From assembly GCF_010183535.1 (NCBI RefSeq), contig NC_071333.1:17358587-17422586 (forward strand): a stretch of 64,000 bases of DNA, given 5' to 3'. The translations under genes were made by a program, and so were the position numbers. The notes beneath the pieces were generated by a model that saw nothing but the letters and a program-made list of their open reading frames with translations, did no database searches and was not told the DNA's origin. Positions 1 to 9,403 of the stretch are shown one piece after another. Each line of letters opens with the position of its first letter. The stretch's first letter is position 1. The DNA is from Caenorhabditis remanei (taxonomy: Eukaryota > Nematoda > Chromadorea > Rhabditida > Rhabditidae).

Positions 1-530
1 TAATACACAGAACTCCAAAACACTGGCTTCTTTTTCTTAAATACAAAACTTTAACAATAAATTCGCTTATTTAAGTGAAGTCTCAATACAAACGAGCAAT
101 ATTTATTAACGATTACTACACAAAGAAGAATATTCGACGTTCATAAGCGAGACACAATGACAACCAATGTATTAGTAGAGAGAGTGCAAGAGAAAACATA
201 GACAAGCAACGACACTCCACTAAACAACAGGCACTCACCACATTTTTGTTCGGTACCTATTTTTGTTATATTTTCAGTGATTTAGCATATTTAGACTACA
301 AAAAATATAAAAATTTGTGTAAGACTAGTAAGAAAAATATCTTTTTGTTTCTTTCGGCAAAAAATTGTAAGGAAATCCGTTTTATAAGAGAAAAAGCGCC
401 GGTTGTTAGTTTGCCGAGTCGTGTTGTGCAAATCAATAGTTTTCCATCAAACCATCTTTGTTTCTCTGGTTTTTCCTTTTCTTATTCATTTTTTATAAAA
501 CGTTTCACTAATTTAATCAAGTATTATTTC
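1..530. other. upstream region of gas-1, no gene seen
   Basis: AT-rich sequence without a convincing coding frame on either strand. It ends in a splice acceptor (TTATTTCAG, last base 532) five bases before the gas-1 start codon, the usual arrangement for splice-leader trans-splicing in nematodes. The promoter of gas-1 presumably lies here or further left. Confidence 0.6.
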
Positions 531-537
531 AGAAACA

Positions 538-2538
538 ATGTTGGGTAGAAAGATCGCCGGTACTTGTCTCCGGTCTGGCGTGCCGTCGGTCACAGCGACG
601 TCTTCTACTCCAGTTTCCCAAAAACGCAACTCTCACACTATCTGGTACCCGGATGCCAAGTTCGAGCGTCAATTCAAAGTGAGTTTTCATTGAACTTTAT
701 GAAAAATTATTGATTTTCCCCCCATTGCAGACCGGAGGTACCCTCGGAAAGTTGTGGATGTCGGAGCGCGTTTCGGATTTCGACGAGAAAATCGGACTCG
801 ACAAGCTTGAGAAGTTGGCCTACACAGATCCGGTCATGAGTGACAACTATTCCGGAAAACAAAGGTTGATTAGATTTATTGGTATCGTTCTAATGTTTTG
901 TTTTACAGAGAGAAGAATCTGGAGAACATGATTCTCAATTTCGGACCACAGCATCCAGCTGCTCACGGAGTGTTGCGTCTCGTTCTGAAACTTGAAGGAG
1001 AAGTCATCATCAAGGCTATTCCACATATCGGACTTCTACATCGTGCCACAGAAAAACTTATTGAGCACAAGACCTACACACAGGTGAGAACAGTCGGAAA
1101 AAGTGGTGTTCAACTGACTGGGAGGGCACCGGATATTTCGCCACAAGACATTTTGCCACCAAAAGTTTTGCCACCAATTATAGGAAAACTTCGAAAGCTT
1201 TATAGAGGAAAAAAACCATATTACCTTATTTAGCATAATCCACACGTACTAGAGGTATGTTGTATCTCTATAGAGCTTTGGAAGTGTTGCTATTATAGGT
1301 GGCAAAATGTCTGCTGGTAAAACGACCGGTGGTGAAAAGTCTCTTTAGCCGCTAGGAGACTACAAACTACATTTCTCCAAATTTTTGAGTTCGGTTATCA
1401 CATTTTTCCGATTTTAGGCCCTTCCATACTTCGACCGTCTCGATTACGTCTCCATGATGTGCAACGAGCAAGCCTGGTCGTTGGCTGTCGAGAAACTTTT
1501 GGGTATCGACATCCCGCCAAGAGCCAAGTACATCAGAACACTCATGGGAGAGCTCACCCGTATCCAAAACCACATTATGGGTATCACCACCCACGCACTC
1601 GACGTTGGAGCCATGACTCCGTTCTTCTGGATGTTCGAGGGTAAGTAAGCTTGTTTAGGTTACCAATTACTTATTCCTGTTTCAATTGTTTCATTTTCAG
1701 AACGCGAGAAGCTGTTCGAGTTCTCCGAGCGTGTCTCTGGAGCGCGAATGCACGCCAACTACGTTCGTCCAGGAGGAGTCGCTTGGGATATGCCAATCGG
1801 TCTTATGGATGACATCTACGACTGGGCCATCAAGTTCCCAGAGCGTATCGATGAGCTCGAAGACATGCTCACAGAGAACCGTATCTGGAAGGCAAGAACC
1901 ATCGATATCGGACTTGTCTCTGCAGCTGACGCGCTTAACTGGGGATTCACTGGAGTCATGGTTCGTGGATCTGGAATCAAGCAAGACGTTAGAAAGACCC
2001 AACCATACGACGCCTATGACCAAGTTGAGTTTGACGTTCCAATCGGTACCAAGGGAGATTGCTACGACAGATACTTGTGTCGTGTCGAAGAAATGAGACA
2101 ATCGTTGAACATCGTCCACCAATGTCTCAACAAGATGCCAGCTGGAGAGATTAAGGTTGACGATCATAAGGTTGTGCCACCAAAGAGAGCCGAGATGAAA
2201 GAGAACATGGAGTCTTTGATTCATCACTTCAAATTTTTCACGGAAGGGTTCCAAGTCCCACCAGGAGCCACTTATGTTCCAATTGAAGCGCCAAAGGGAG
2301 AATTCGGAGTGTACCTTGTGGCTGATGGAACCGGAAAACCATACAGGTGAGTAACACTTGAATCGGTTGACTAAAACGTGATAAAAATAAGTAAACTTTC
2401 AATTTCAGATGTTTCATCCGCGCTCCAGGATTCGCTCACTTGGCTGCCGTCCACGACGTGTGCTACATGTCGCTCATTGCTGACATTGTCGCTGTAATTG
2501 GTACTATGGATATTGTGTTCGGAGAGGTCGATCGATAA
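538..2538 (+). CDS. gas-1: NADH:ubiquinone oxidoreductase 49 kDa subunit (NDUFS2), GAS-1
   Basis: Core subunit of mitochondrial complex I; with the PSST subunit it forms the quinone-binding site. Exons 538-678, 731-864, 909-1083, 1418-1640, 1701-2346 and 2409-2538 give 482 residues ending EVDR. Visible family blocks are [67 protein letters not shown] and [15 protein letters not shown] near the C-terminus, covering the full-length 49 kDa family. The first ~40 residues are basic and Ser/Thr-rich with few acids, as expected of a mitochondrial presequence. The start follows a trans-splice-type acceptor by five bases. C. elegans has a second NDUFS2 gene (nduf-2.2, on chromosome III as I remember); the X-linked neighbours favour gas-1. 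In worms gas-1 loss causes anaesthetic and oxygen hypersensitivity (established knowledge). A poly(A) signal AATAAA lies at 2719-2724. Confidence 0.95.
1146..1312. repeat. short inverted repeat inside gas-1 intron 3
   Basis: The 334-bp third intron of gas-1, larger than its other introns, contains a perfect 15-bp inverted pair: AGACATTTTGCCACC at 1146-1160 and its reverse complement at 1298-1312. Further weaker complementarity flanks it (GCCACC and GGTGG motifs at about 1170 and 1325). It looks like a small non-autonomous inverted-repeat insertion. I do not recognise the family. Confidence 0.6.
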
Positions 2539-2718
2539 ATACTCAACCCTTTAGGCAAGTAGACGGACTTCATAGCAAATCTGTGTCCACCCACTTTAAT
2601 ATTTATCCCTGACTTTCGTGTTTTCTTTTTTACTCCTTTTTTGTATCTTAAAGTGAGTTCCCTCTCATAACTCTTCCGAAAAATGTAGATTTGTTCTCTG
2701 TTATTTCATTGATCCGTC

Positions 2719-2745
2719 AATAAAAGAGTCTGGAAATAGTTTATT
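2719..2745. terminator. facing poly(A) signals of gas-1 and the ASPH-like gene
   Basis: AATAAA on the plus strand at 2719-2724 serves gas-1. TTTATT at 2740-2745 is AATAAA on the minus strand and serves the hydroxylase transcript, whose stop codon is at 2805-2807. Cleavage normally falls 10-20 bases past the signal, so the two mRNAs should overlap by a few bases at their 3' ends. Confidence 0.7.
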
Positions 2746-2804
2746 GAGAATTGAAGGGGTCACAACAAAAATTGAATAAAAAGTAAAATACACTATAATC
2801 AAGA

Positions 2805-5800
2805 TTATGTAAGGAATGACAGAACGCGTTGATGTGGTTGAACTTCGGGGTGCCAGAGCTGTAGGATAAGGACCAATCGGAAAGATGAGGATGATGCACC
2901 GTCAAATTGGAGCTGAAAAAAAGTTTCAAAAAGTGGAAAACTTTGCCTAAAATTACTAACCTCATGTTCGAAACTGTCATCGTAAATAATGAACTTCCCA
3001 GACCTCCATCCCTTTGTCTCATTTCCTACACGTATTCTTGCTTCAGATGGGGACACTAATCCGAGGTGGGCTTGCAGATGATAGTTTGTTGGGCCACAGT
3101 GAGGTAGGATTGATGCTCCAGAAGATAGTACCGATAGATACATCTGAAATGTTACATATGACTAACGCTAACCAAGGAATTCTTTGGAGACGCGGTTTTC
3201 AAACTATCTATAAAATTGCGTATTGGTACTTTCGACTACGGGGAGTCAATTTCTGTCATCAAAACTGGCTAAATATCTCTACAAACCAAGTTATGAGTTC
3301 TGAAACATTTCATATAATTAAGCTTTTTCACATGGAATTCACCGCGCGGTTCGATTCGAGTTCTCCAGGGATTTATCTGTGTTCGTACGTTGAAAACATG
3401 CAAAAATCTTCGCGTATACTATTTGCCGATTTGGAATTCCATGTGAAAAATCCCAACCATGTGAAAAGTTTGAGAGCTTATAACTCGGCTAACAAAGACA
3501 TTTAGCCGGTTTCGATAGTAGAAATTGACTCCCCGCAGTCTAGATTACCAATAAACCAAATTATATATGATTTGATAGCCGCGTCTCCAAAAACTTATCT
3601 TGTAAGACTACCCCACATACCTCTGACTTGCTGGCATTGCTAGACGACGCAAACTCTTGAAGAATTAGACAAGTTTGTGGCATACGCTCACAACTGGATT
3701 TTACAAAGTGTTGTTCCGACATAATCGGGAAATATTTCCACTGCCCATCAATAACTAATTGTTGGTTATGGTCCAACCAACAGTCACTACAATCCTTCAA
3801 CACTTCCATTCCTTCCTGACGAATGGTTGCCCATTGACGCTCCACGGTCTTCAAAAACTTGGAGTACGGTGTCTGATCCATACTCCACCAAGCTCTTCCG
3901 GTGAGTCCTTCGATATTGTACAAACTTCTTTGCTGGGCGGTCATGAACACTCCCATTTGAGCAGCCTTTTGGTAAACTGCGTCTGCCTCACTCTTCTTTC
4001 CGAGAGCAGTAAGTCCGTGACCGAGTTGGTAGTAGAATTTCGGGTCTGTGATTTCATTATCAGCAAGTTTCAAACTTTTTCTCATCAGAGCGACTCCTTG
4101 TTCCACTTTGTCATCATGTGCCTGAAATTTCATAAATATTCAAGTCTTTATGAAATTATTAACCTTCAGAATATATCCATAGTAGGCCAATGCTATAACA
4201 TGATTTGGGTCGTTAGCCAACACATTTCTCAACACAGTTCTAGCATCTTCATACCGTTTCATCATCACGAATGAAATTGCAAAGTCAGTTTGAAGTGATA
4301 ACTCTTCTGGGAATCTATCAATGAAATGGCGGTGAGCATTCAAAGTCTTATGAAGCTGGCCACGGAATCTTGTCTTCTCAATTAGTCGCTGAGCAGCTTG
4401 TCTGGAAACTTTCAAAAATTGCAGACAACGACATTGTTCGAAACCTGAAAAGTGCATCCGGCACTGCACTATTCTGCAGAATTTTCTCGTAAATTTCAAT
4501 AGCCTTATCTCTATCCGTTTCATCCGCTTCTATCTCTCCTCGGATATCATAGGCTCGAGCTTTCCCGAAATATGCTCGGGTAGAAGACGGGTAAACCGCA
4601 ATGACATGGTCAAAAAGTTCCATGGCCTCGTCATATTGGTGCTGAATTGTTTTTATGTTGTGGTTTCTGACATGAAGTGGTTAATATGAAAACATGGAAA
4701 CAAAAATTGGAAAAAAAATCAAACAATTTATTAGATAAACACTAAAACGAGACATAATAGCAGTGTAATGGAGAAAAGTGGTGACAGAAAAGAATTGAAA
4801 CAGGAAAAATGAAAGAAATGTGCTAATCTATGTATATACTAAACAGTCGGGTATTTCTACACAAAATTATGATAAGCTGGCCTTTTCATTTCTCCGTTTC
4901 AACTCTTCTCTTTCACTTTTCGCATCCCACCGCCGGACGGACCCTGTTTCTTTTTCTTTTGATACAGAAAAAAGAACAACAAATAATAAGACTTAATTGA
5001 TCCTGTCGAACACATACACCCGCATATTACCAAAAAGCTAGTGGAGTTAAGATCACACTACATATTAAAACATGTAATTATTGGCGTTTTTTGCCTTTAG
5101 TTACAAGTTTTCGACTGGATTTTTTCGGCGGATCATCTACCTTTTCGACAAGGTTATCCGCCCGATCCAAGATGTCTCGGAAACCAATTTCTTCTTTGGT
5201 GGTGATGGCGTGACGTTTGTAGGAGCTACTGCTTTCTCTGAAATGGAACACAAATTAGAATTTGTAAATATAAAAACTGACAAGGGATGTCTCTGGTGAC
5301 GCGGCGTTCAAACTATCTATAAATTCGGTTAAAGGTACTTTGGACTGCGGGGAATCCCTTTCTGCTATCAAAACCGACTAATGTCTCTGCGAGCCGAGAT
5401 ATGAGCTCTCAAACTTTTCCTATGGTTAAGCTGTTTCACATGGAATTTTAAATAGTATACGCAAAGATGTTTTTATTCTTCCAAGGTACGAGCACAGATG
5501 GAACCTTGCGGTGGCGTGTATCCAGCTATATGGAATTCCATGAAAAAACGTCAAACTAGTTAAAAAGTTTGAGACCTTATAACTCGGGTCCCAGAGACAT
5601 TTATCTGGTTTTGATAACAGAAATGGTAGTCAAAAATACCTATAACATAATTTGTACATCATTTGAAAGCCGAGCCTCTAAAGACTTCCTCTGTAAGACA
5701 AACCTATCTGTAAGCCTCTCGTCGTCATCGTCATCATCGTCATCATCATCATCCTCTCTATCATTCTCATTTCTCTCTTCCTCATCATCATCATCATCAT

Positions 5801-8800
5801 CCTCATCGTATTCATCATCCAGAATCTTTTCGACCATTGACTTCTATAAACACGCAACCATTTTCAAACACATTATTCCTTCCGAAACTAAAAAAAAACT
5901 AACCTTCTTCTTTTGAATCAAAAGTGACTTCCTCGGCTTCAAACTTTCATGACCTGGACAATCTTGATGAATGCATTCCCGTTTTCCACCATGACGTGGA
6001 CGGTTTCGGCTCTCTCTGAGATGTTGGCGACGGAGGCGTTGAGCTTCTCGATGTGAGATATGAGGTTCCTCATCATCTTCGTTTTTCTCCTCAACTTTCT
6101 TGTCTGATTTCGATTCAACCGAAGACTTTTTCTTTTTCTTCCCGTCGTCTTCATTGTCGTCATCATCGTCATCATCGTCGTCGTCGTCGTTATCATCATC
6201 ATCTTTGTCGCCATCTTTTCCATCATCCTTATCATCATCATCATCGTTGTCATCATCATCATCGTCATCATCATCATCATCATCATCGTCCAGATCTGGC
6301 TCCTCCTTGACTGGTTGATACTTTTTATGTTTCTCCTTTTTATCGTCCTTCTGGTTATTAGCCTTCTGCTTACGAGATGGTTCTTGTGGAGCAGCTTCCT
6401 CGACATCATCATCATCATCGTCATCGTCGTCATCATCTTCCTCTTCTTTCACTTCAACTTTTACATTTTTCTGTTGTCTTTTCAGTTTTCTGAGCTCTCG
6501 AGGATTGAGTATTTGATCCGATTTACTATTCTTTGGCTCTTCCTTCACACTTTTCTGAAAAAAAACCATAAGGATTTTTTTTCAAATATTGAAAATTACC
6601 TCATTCAACCTATCAGTAATCTTTTTTCTGAGTCCTGCAAATAGTCTTCCTCCCAATGTGTGCTCATTTGACTCCTCATCATCTTCATCGTCAGCTACAA
6701 CAAACATTTCTAGTATTACCATTCATTTCTCCTAAAACTCACAATCCGTCACGGGGGGTGGTGCCGGCGCACTTTTTTGTTGGGTCGTCTCTTGTTTCTT
6801 ACTTGCCCGCGGACTTGGTTGAGGAGGCTCATCGTCGCTGGAAAAAGAAGAAACAACTAATTACAAGAAGAAACATGAAACGTTTCAGTTTCATGTAACT
6901 AATGATCACATCCGGATGAGATCGGATTAACAACTTACTCATCATCATCGTTGTCATCATTTGCAGTAGCCCCTGCATGGGTGTATGCTGGAACATCATC
7001 ATCATCTACTGATGTGCGTCCAGTGAGATCTAAAACATTATTTATTAGCTGCTTCCGAATTGGTGCAACACCCACCATGATGTGAATCTCCAGCATCTTT
7101 TGCGGAGAAAATAGTGTACAAACTAGAGCATAATAATATGAATACAAGAAGAACAATCCAAGTTCGAGCACCGCCCTGAAAACTTTTCATTGAAAAGTAA
7201 AACAATGAATATTTTAGATTTTGATTTATGGTAAAAAATGAATTGCTCACCTTTGTTACACTGTAATCAACTTTTGGCACTGGCGTAAGAGCAACGGTCA
7301 GAACTGGATTGACGCCAGCTGAAAATAAAAATATAATATGAATGTGGCAATTGTATATAATTATTGAAGTTTGATACCCCCTGCAATTCTACCCCGAAGT
7401 TTTTGTTTTTCTTATGTTTGCATCTATCTCAAAAACCAAAAAACAAGACACATGTCATTTTTTGAAAAACAAATCCTATTATAGTTTTTTTGATAAGGAC
7501 AACTCTCACTTGAATGGGGTCCCATAAACTCTAGAAACGTGGATGTTGTAGTGGCTATACATAGGGCGTTTTGGTTCTGTAGGCACATTAGTGGAGAAAA
7601 AAGTCGAAATGACTTTTTCGATGCTTTTCTTTTCAATTCAGTTCAATCCGCCCCCGAGATTTGGTTTGCACAACGAAAGTTAGAAAGTTGGGTAGGGGGA
7701 GATATCTTAAGTAAACAGACGAAATGAATTGAAATGAAAAGTGGGGGTATTGATCTTTAAATTTGATCTTTTAAAGTTTTGCTATTGAGAGTGTTTAATT
7801 ATTTTTGCAAAAAATTATACACTGGAGTTACGGTAGTAAGGTTTTTCTCAGAGCGCTTAATCAAACATTGTAAAATTGAAAACCGCCAAATGAAAACAAT
7901 GTGAACTTACAATAATTCTCATAATAAGCAGTTGCGAGATCAGGAAAAGCTGGCACACTTTCTCGGTTGAATCTTCTTGATAACCGATTATAGGAACTCA
8001 ACGGTCTCCCCTCCTCTCCATAATTTACATGCCGTAGTTTGACAGAGCCATAAGGTGAATCAGTATTCTTGCAACATTGTGCAGAGCTTGCATACATCAG
8101 CAAGAAAGTTTTTGAATAAAAAAGGAGAGGGGGGTCAAATGTCGTGGAAGACCAGGGATGCACGAAATAGAGATAGATGGGTAGAAAGAGAGACTTTTGG
8201 TGGGGAGGGCGACAGAAAGTGAGTGCTTATTTGAGTACTATGCGCGGAGCCGATTTCCTTCCTCTCCACCCCTTTTTGCTTTCTTTTTTTCTTCTTTGCC
8301 GATTCTTCAATAAATTTGATATCTTTTTGTGCTCTTTTGTAGCAAACGTATCAGAAGTAACAAAACTGACGATCTAGTTATGAAAACTTTTCTAGAAAAT
8401 GGAAAAGAGAGGAAAGAGTGATTTTCGATGTTGTCGACAGATTTATATAAATCTTATGAGACAGAAATTTAGGTAGCTGAAAATAGCGATCATCTTCTTA
8501 GCGACGATAAAACTATAATCATCAAAAATACGAATTACGGGGTACTACCAAAGAAAACAGAAATTGGTATGTTGCGTTTCGGTGATTGAGGCTAAGGAAA
8601 ACTAAGAATGCCAAAAATGAAAGAATGTGAGAAAACACTGCGTATGACCGAAGAAATTATGTTAAATGTGAATATGACATTACTGAAATCAGATTAGGAA
8701 TGTCGCCAAGTGTTTTTTTCATTTTTTTTCAAATTGAAACAAAAATGTGTCCTTTCTTTCAAATTAAACTCATTATTTAAATTCGATGTATAGTTTTCTG

Positions 8801-9403
8801 TGTCTATTTATGATATTATTTGGAAAAAATAGGTAAATAGATAAATTAGATATAAAATAGATAAATAGGATTAATAGGCATTGCACATGTATTCCGATTG
8901 AAAAACGATACATTTGTACTGAATTGTGCCGATGTCCCTCTGACTTCTTTACTAATGTGAGATAGACAAAAATTTATAAACATAATATCAGAAATGAGGC
9001 TAGAACAAAACGATGCAACATTTTCACAAAATAAAGTATACTGCGAAAAATTCCTATTTATAGTCCTAAGCAGGGGAGATCAAAGCATCACAACGGAGAA
9101 CTAGTTTTATGTGAGAAAAAAACTTAAGAGTTTCCATGAAACTTATATGAGCCTCCTGTGAAACTATTTTCTAAGAAGTTTTGAAATGTTTTCTATTCTG
9201 AAGACTAGAAGCAACAAGACGCATGCTAATGATCGGTTGAATCTCAGACACTGAAGCAAACTTCTAAACATATGTTTTGAGTTTTTTCATATTATTTCTT
9301 ATGAATGCATAAAAAAAATGAATACCAGAAGTTCAACATGTTCCCCCTTACCTGTCGAGGTTTGGCGTCGGAAAGCGGGATTGGCAGTCCCATTTGCAGT
9401 CAT
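2805..9403 (-). CDS. asph-1: aspartyl/asparaginyl beta-hydroxylase-like protein (ASPH family), hydroxylase isoform
   Basis: ER type II membrane 2-oxoglutarate/Fe(II) dioxygenase that hydroxylates Asp/Asn in EGF-like domains (family knowledge). Exons: 9352-9403, 7251-7318, 7076-7175, 6939-7029, 6743-6837, 6600-6694, 5904-6554, 4445-4641, 4164-4401, 3621-4121, 2961-3143 and 2805-2912, about 792 residues. Order: short cytosolic N-terminus, membrane segment WIVLLVFILLCSSLYTIF near residue 50, long Asp/Glu-rich and Lys-rich lumenal stretch, TPR-like helices (for example AMELFDHVIAVYPSSTRAYF and DPKFYYQLGHGLTALGKKSE), then the catalytic domain starting GRAWWSMDQTPYSKFL. Two iron-binding His are visible in LPHCGPTN and DDSFEHE; the C-terminal block SSSFRLVLILQLWHPEVQP matches the family. 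Intron 4402-4444 is only 43 bp. I recall the clone name K09A9.6; the asph-1 symbol is less certain than the family. It shares its 5' half with the junctate-like isoform. Confidence 0.9.
3177..3600. repeat. imperfect inverted-repeat element, copy 1 (ASPH intron)
   Basis: The ends read TTTGGAGACGCGG (near 3182) and CCGCGTCTCCAAA (near 3590). Internal arms pair as well: CTACGGGGAGTCAATTTCTG near 3240 with a complementary CTCCCCGCAG block near 3530. It fills most of the intron 3144-3620 and is related to a second copy at about 5281-5695. It resembles a non-autonomous DNA transposon; no coding capacity was seen. Confidence 0.65.
5078..9403 (-). CDS. asph-1: junctate/junctin-like acidic isoform of the ASPH locus
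   Basis: Same gene, alternative 3' end. After the shared exon 5904-6554 (ending in three Lys, phase 0) the frame can continue into 5704-5843 (KSMVEKILDDEYDED..., then a poly-Asp run) and 5078-5237, which closes the reading frame with a basic tail ending TKGKKRQ and a TAA at 5078-5080. The total is about 483 residues with no dioxygenase domain. Minus-strand AATAAA (TTTATT at 4727-4732) follows, before the first hydroxylase-specific exon at 4641, so this is an intronic terminal-exon choice. Vertebrate ASPH makes junctin and junctate in the same way; those proteins bind calcium or calsequestrin in the ER lumen (established). Here the poly-Asp tracts fit low-affinity calcium binding, but that role is inferred. 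Confidence 0.82.
5281..5695. repeat. imperfect inverted-repeat element, copy 2 (ASPH intron)
   Basis: Related to the element at 3177-3600: shared blocks include CAAACTATCTATAAA, ACTGCGGGGA and GTTTCACATGGAATT in the same order and orientation. It lies in the intron between exons 5704-5843 and 5078-5237. The ends are more diverged (GGTGACGCGGCG against CCGAGCCTCTAAAGA). Confidence 0.6.
5704..6420 (-). repeat. GAT/GAC trinucleotide tracts coding poly-Asp
   Basis: Several near-perfect (GAT/GAC)n runs, about 5720-5760, 5785-5815, 6145-6290 and 6400-6435, encode Asp runs of 7-15 residues in the ASPH/junctate exons. Opposite-strand frames through them read as poly-Ser or poly-His and are not genes. 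The tracts are low in complexity, so length variation between strains is likely. Confidence 0.85.
7911..8163 (-). CDS. asph-1: alternative first exon of the ASPH/junctate locus
   Basis: An open frame from ATG 8163 (or the in-frame ATG 8097) runs to a clean donor ATT|GTAAGT at 7911. It ends in phase 1, the same phase as the distal first exon 9352-9403, so both can splice to exon 7251-7318. From 8097 it encodes 62 residues, including GSVKLRHVNYGEEGRPLSS and ending AYYENY. No acceptor is visible just upstream, which favours a first exon over a cassette exon. It would give isoforms with a longer, more polar cytosolic N-terminus. Which ATG is used cannot be decided here. Confidence 0.7.

Noticed and set aside
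4860..5060. Possible extra exon between the junctate and hydroxylase ends
   Set aside because: Read in the right orientation it has stops in every frame that would fit; it is better explained as the 3' untranslated region of the junctate-like transcript.
6053..6318. Poly-Ser and poly-His frames on the plus strand
   Set aside because: These are shadows of the poly-Asp trinucleotide tracts in the ASPH/junctate exons on the minus strand.
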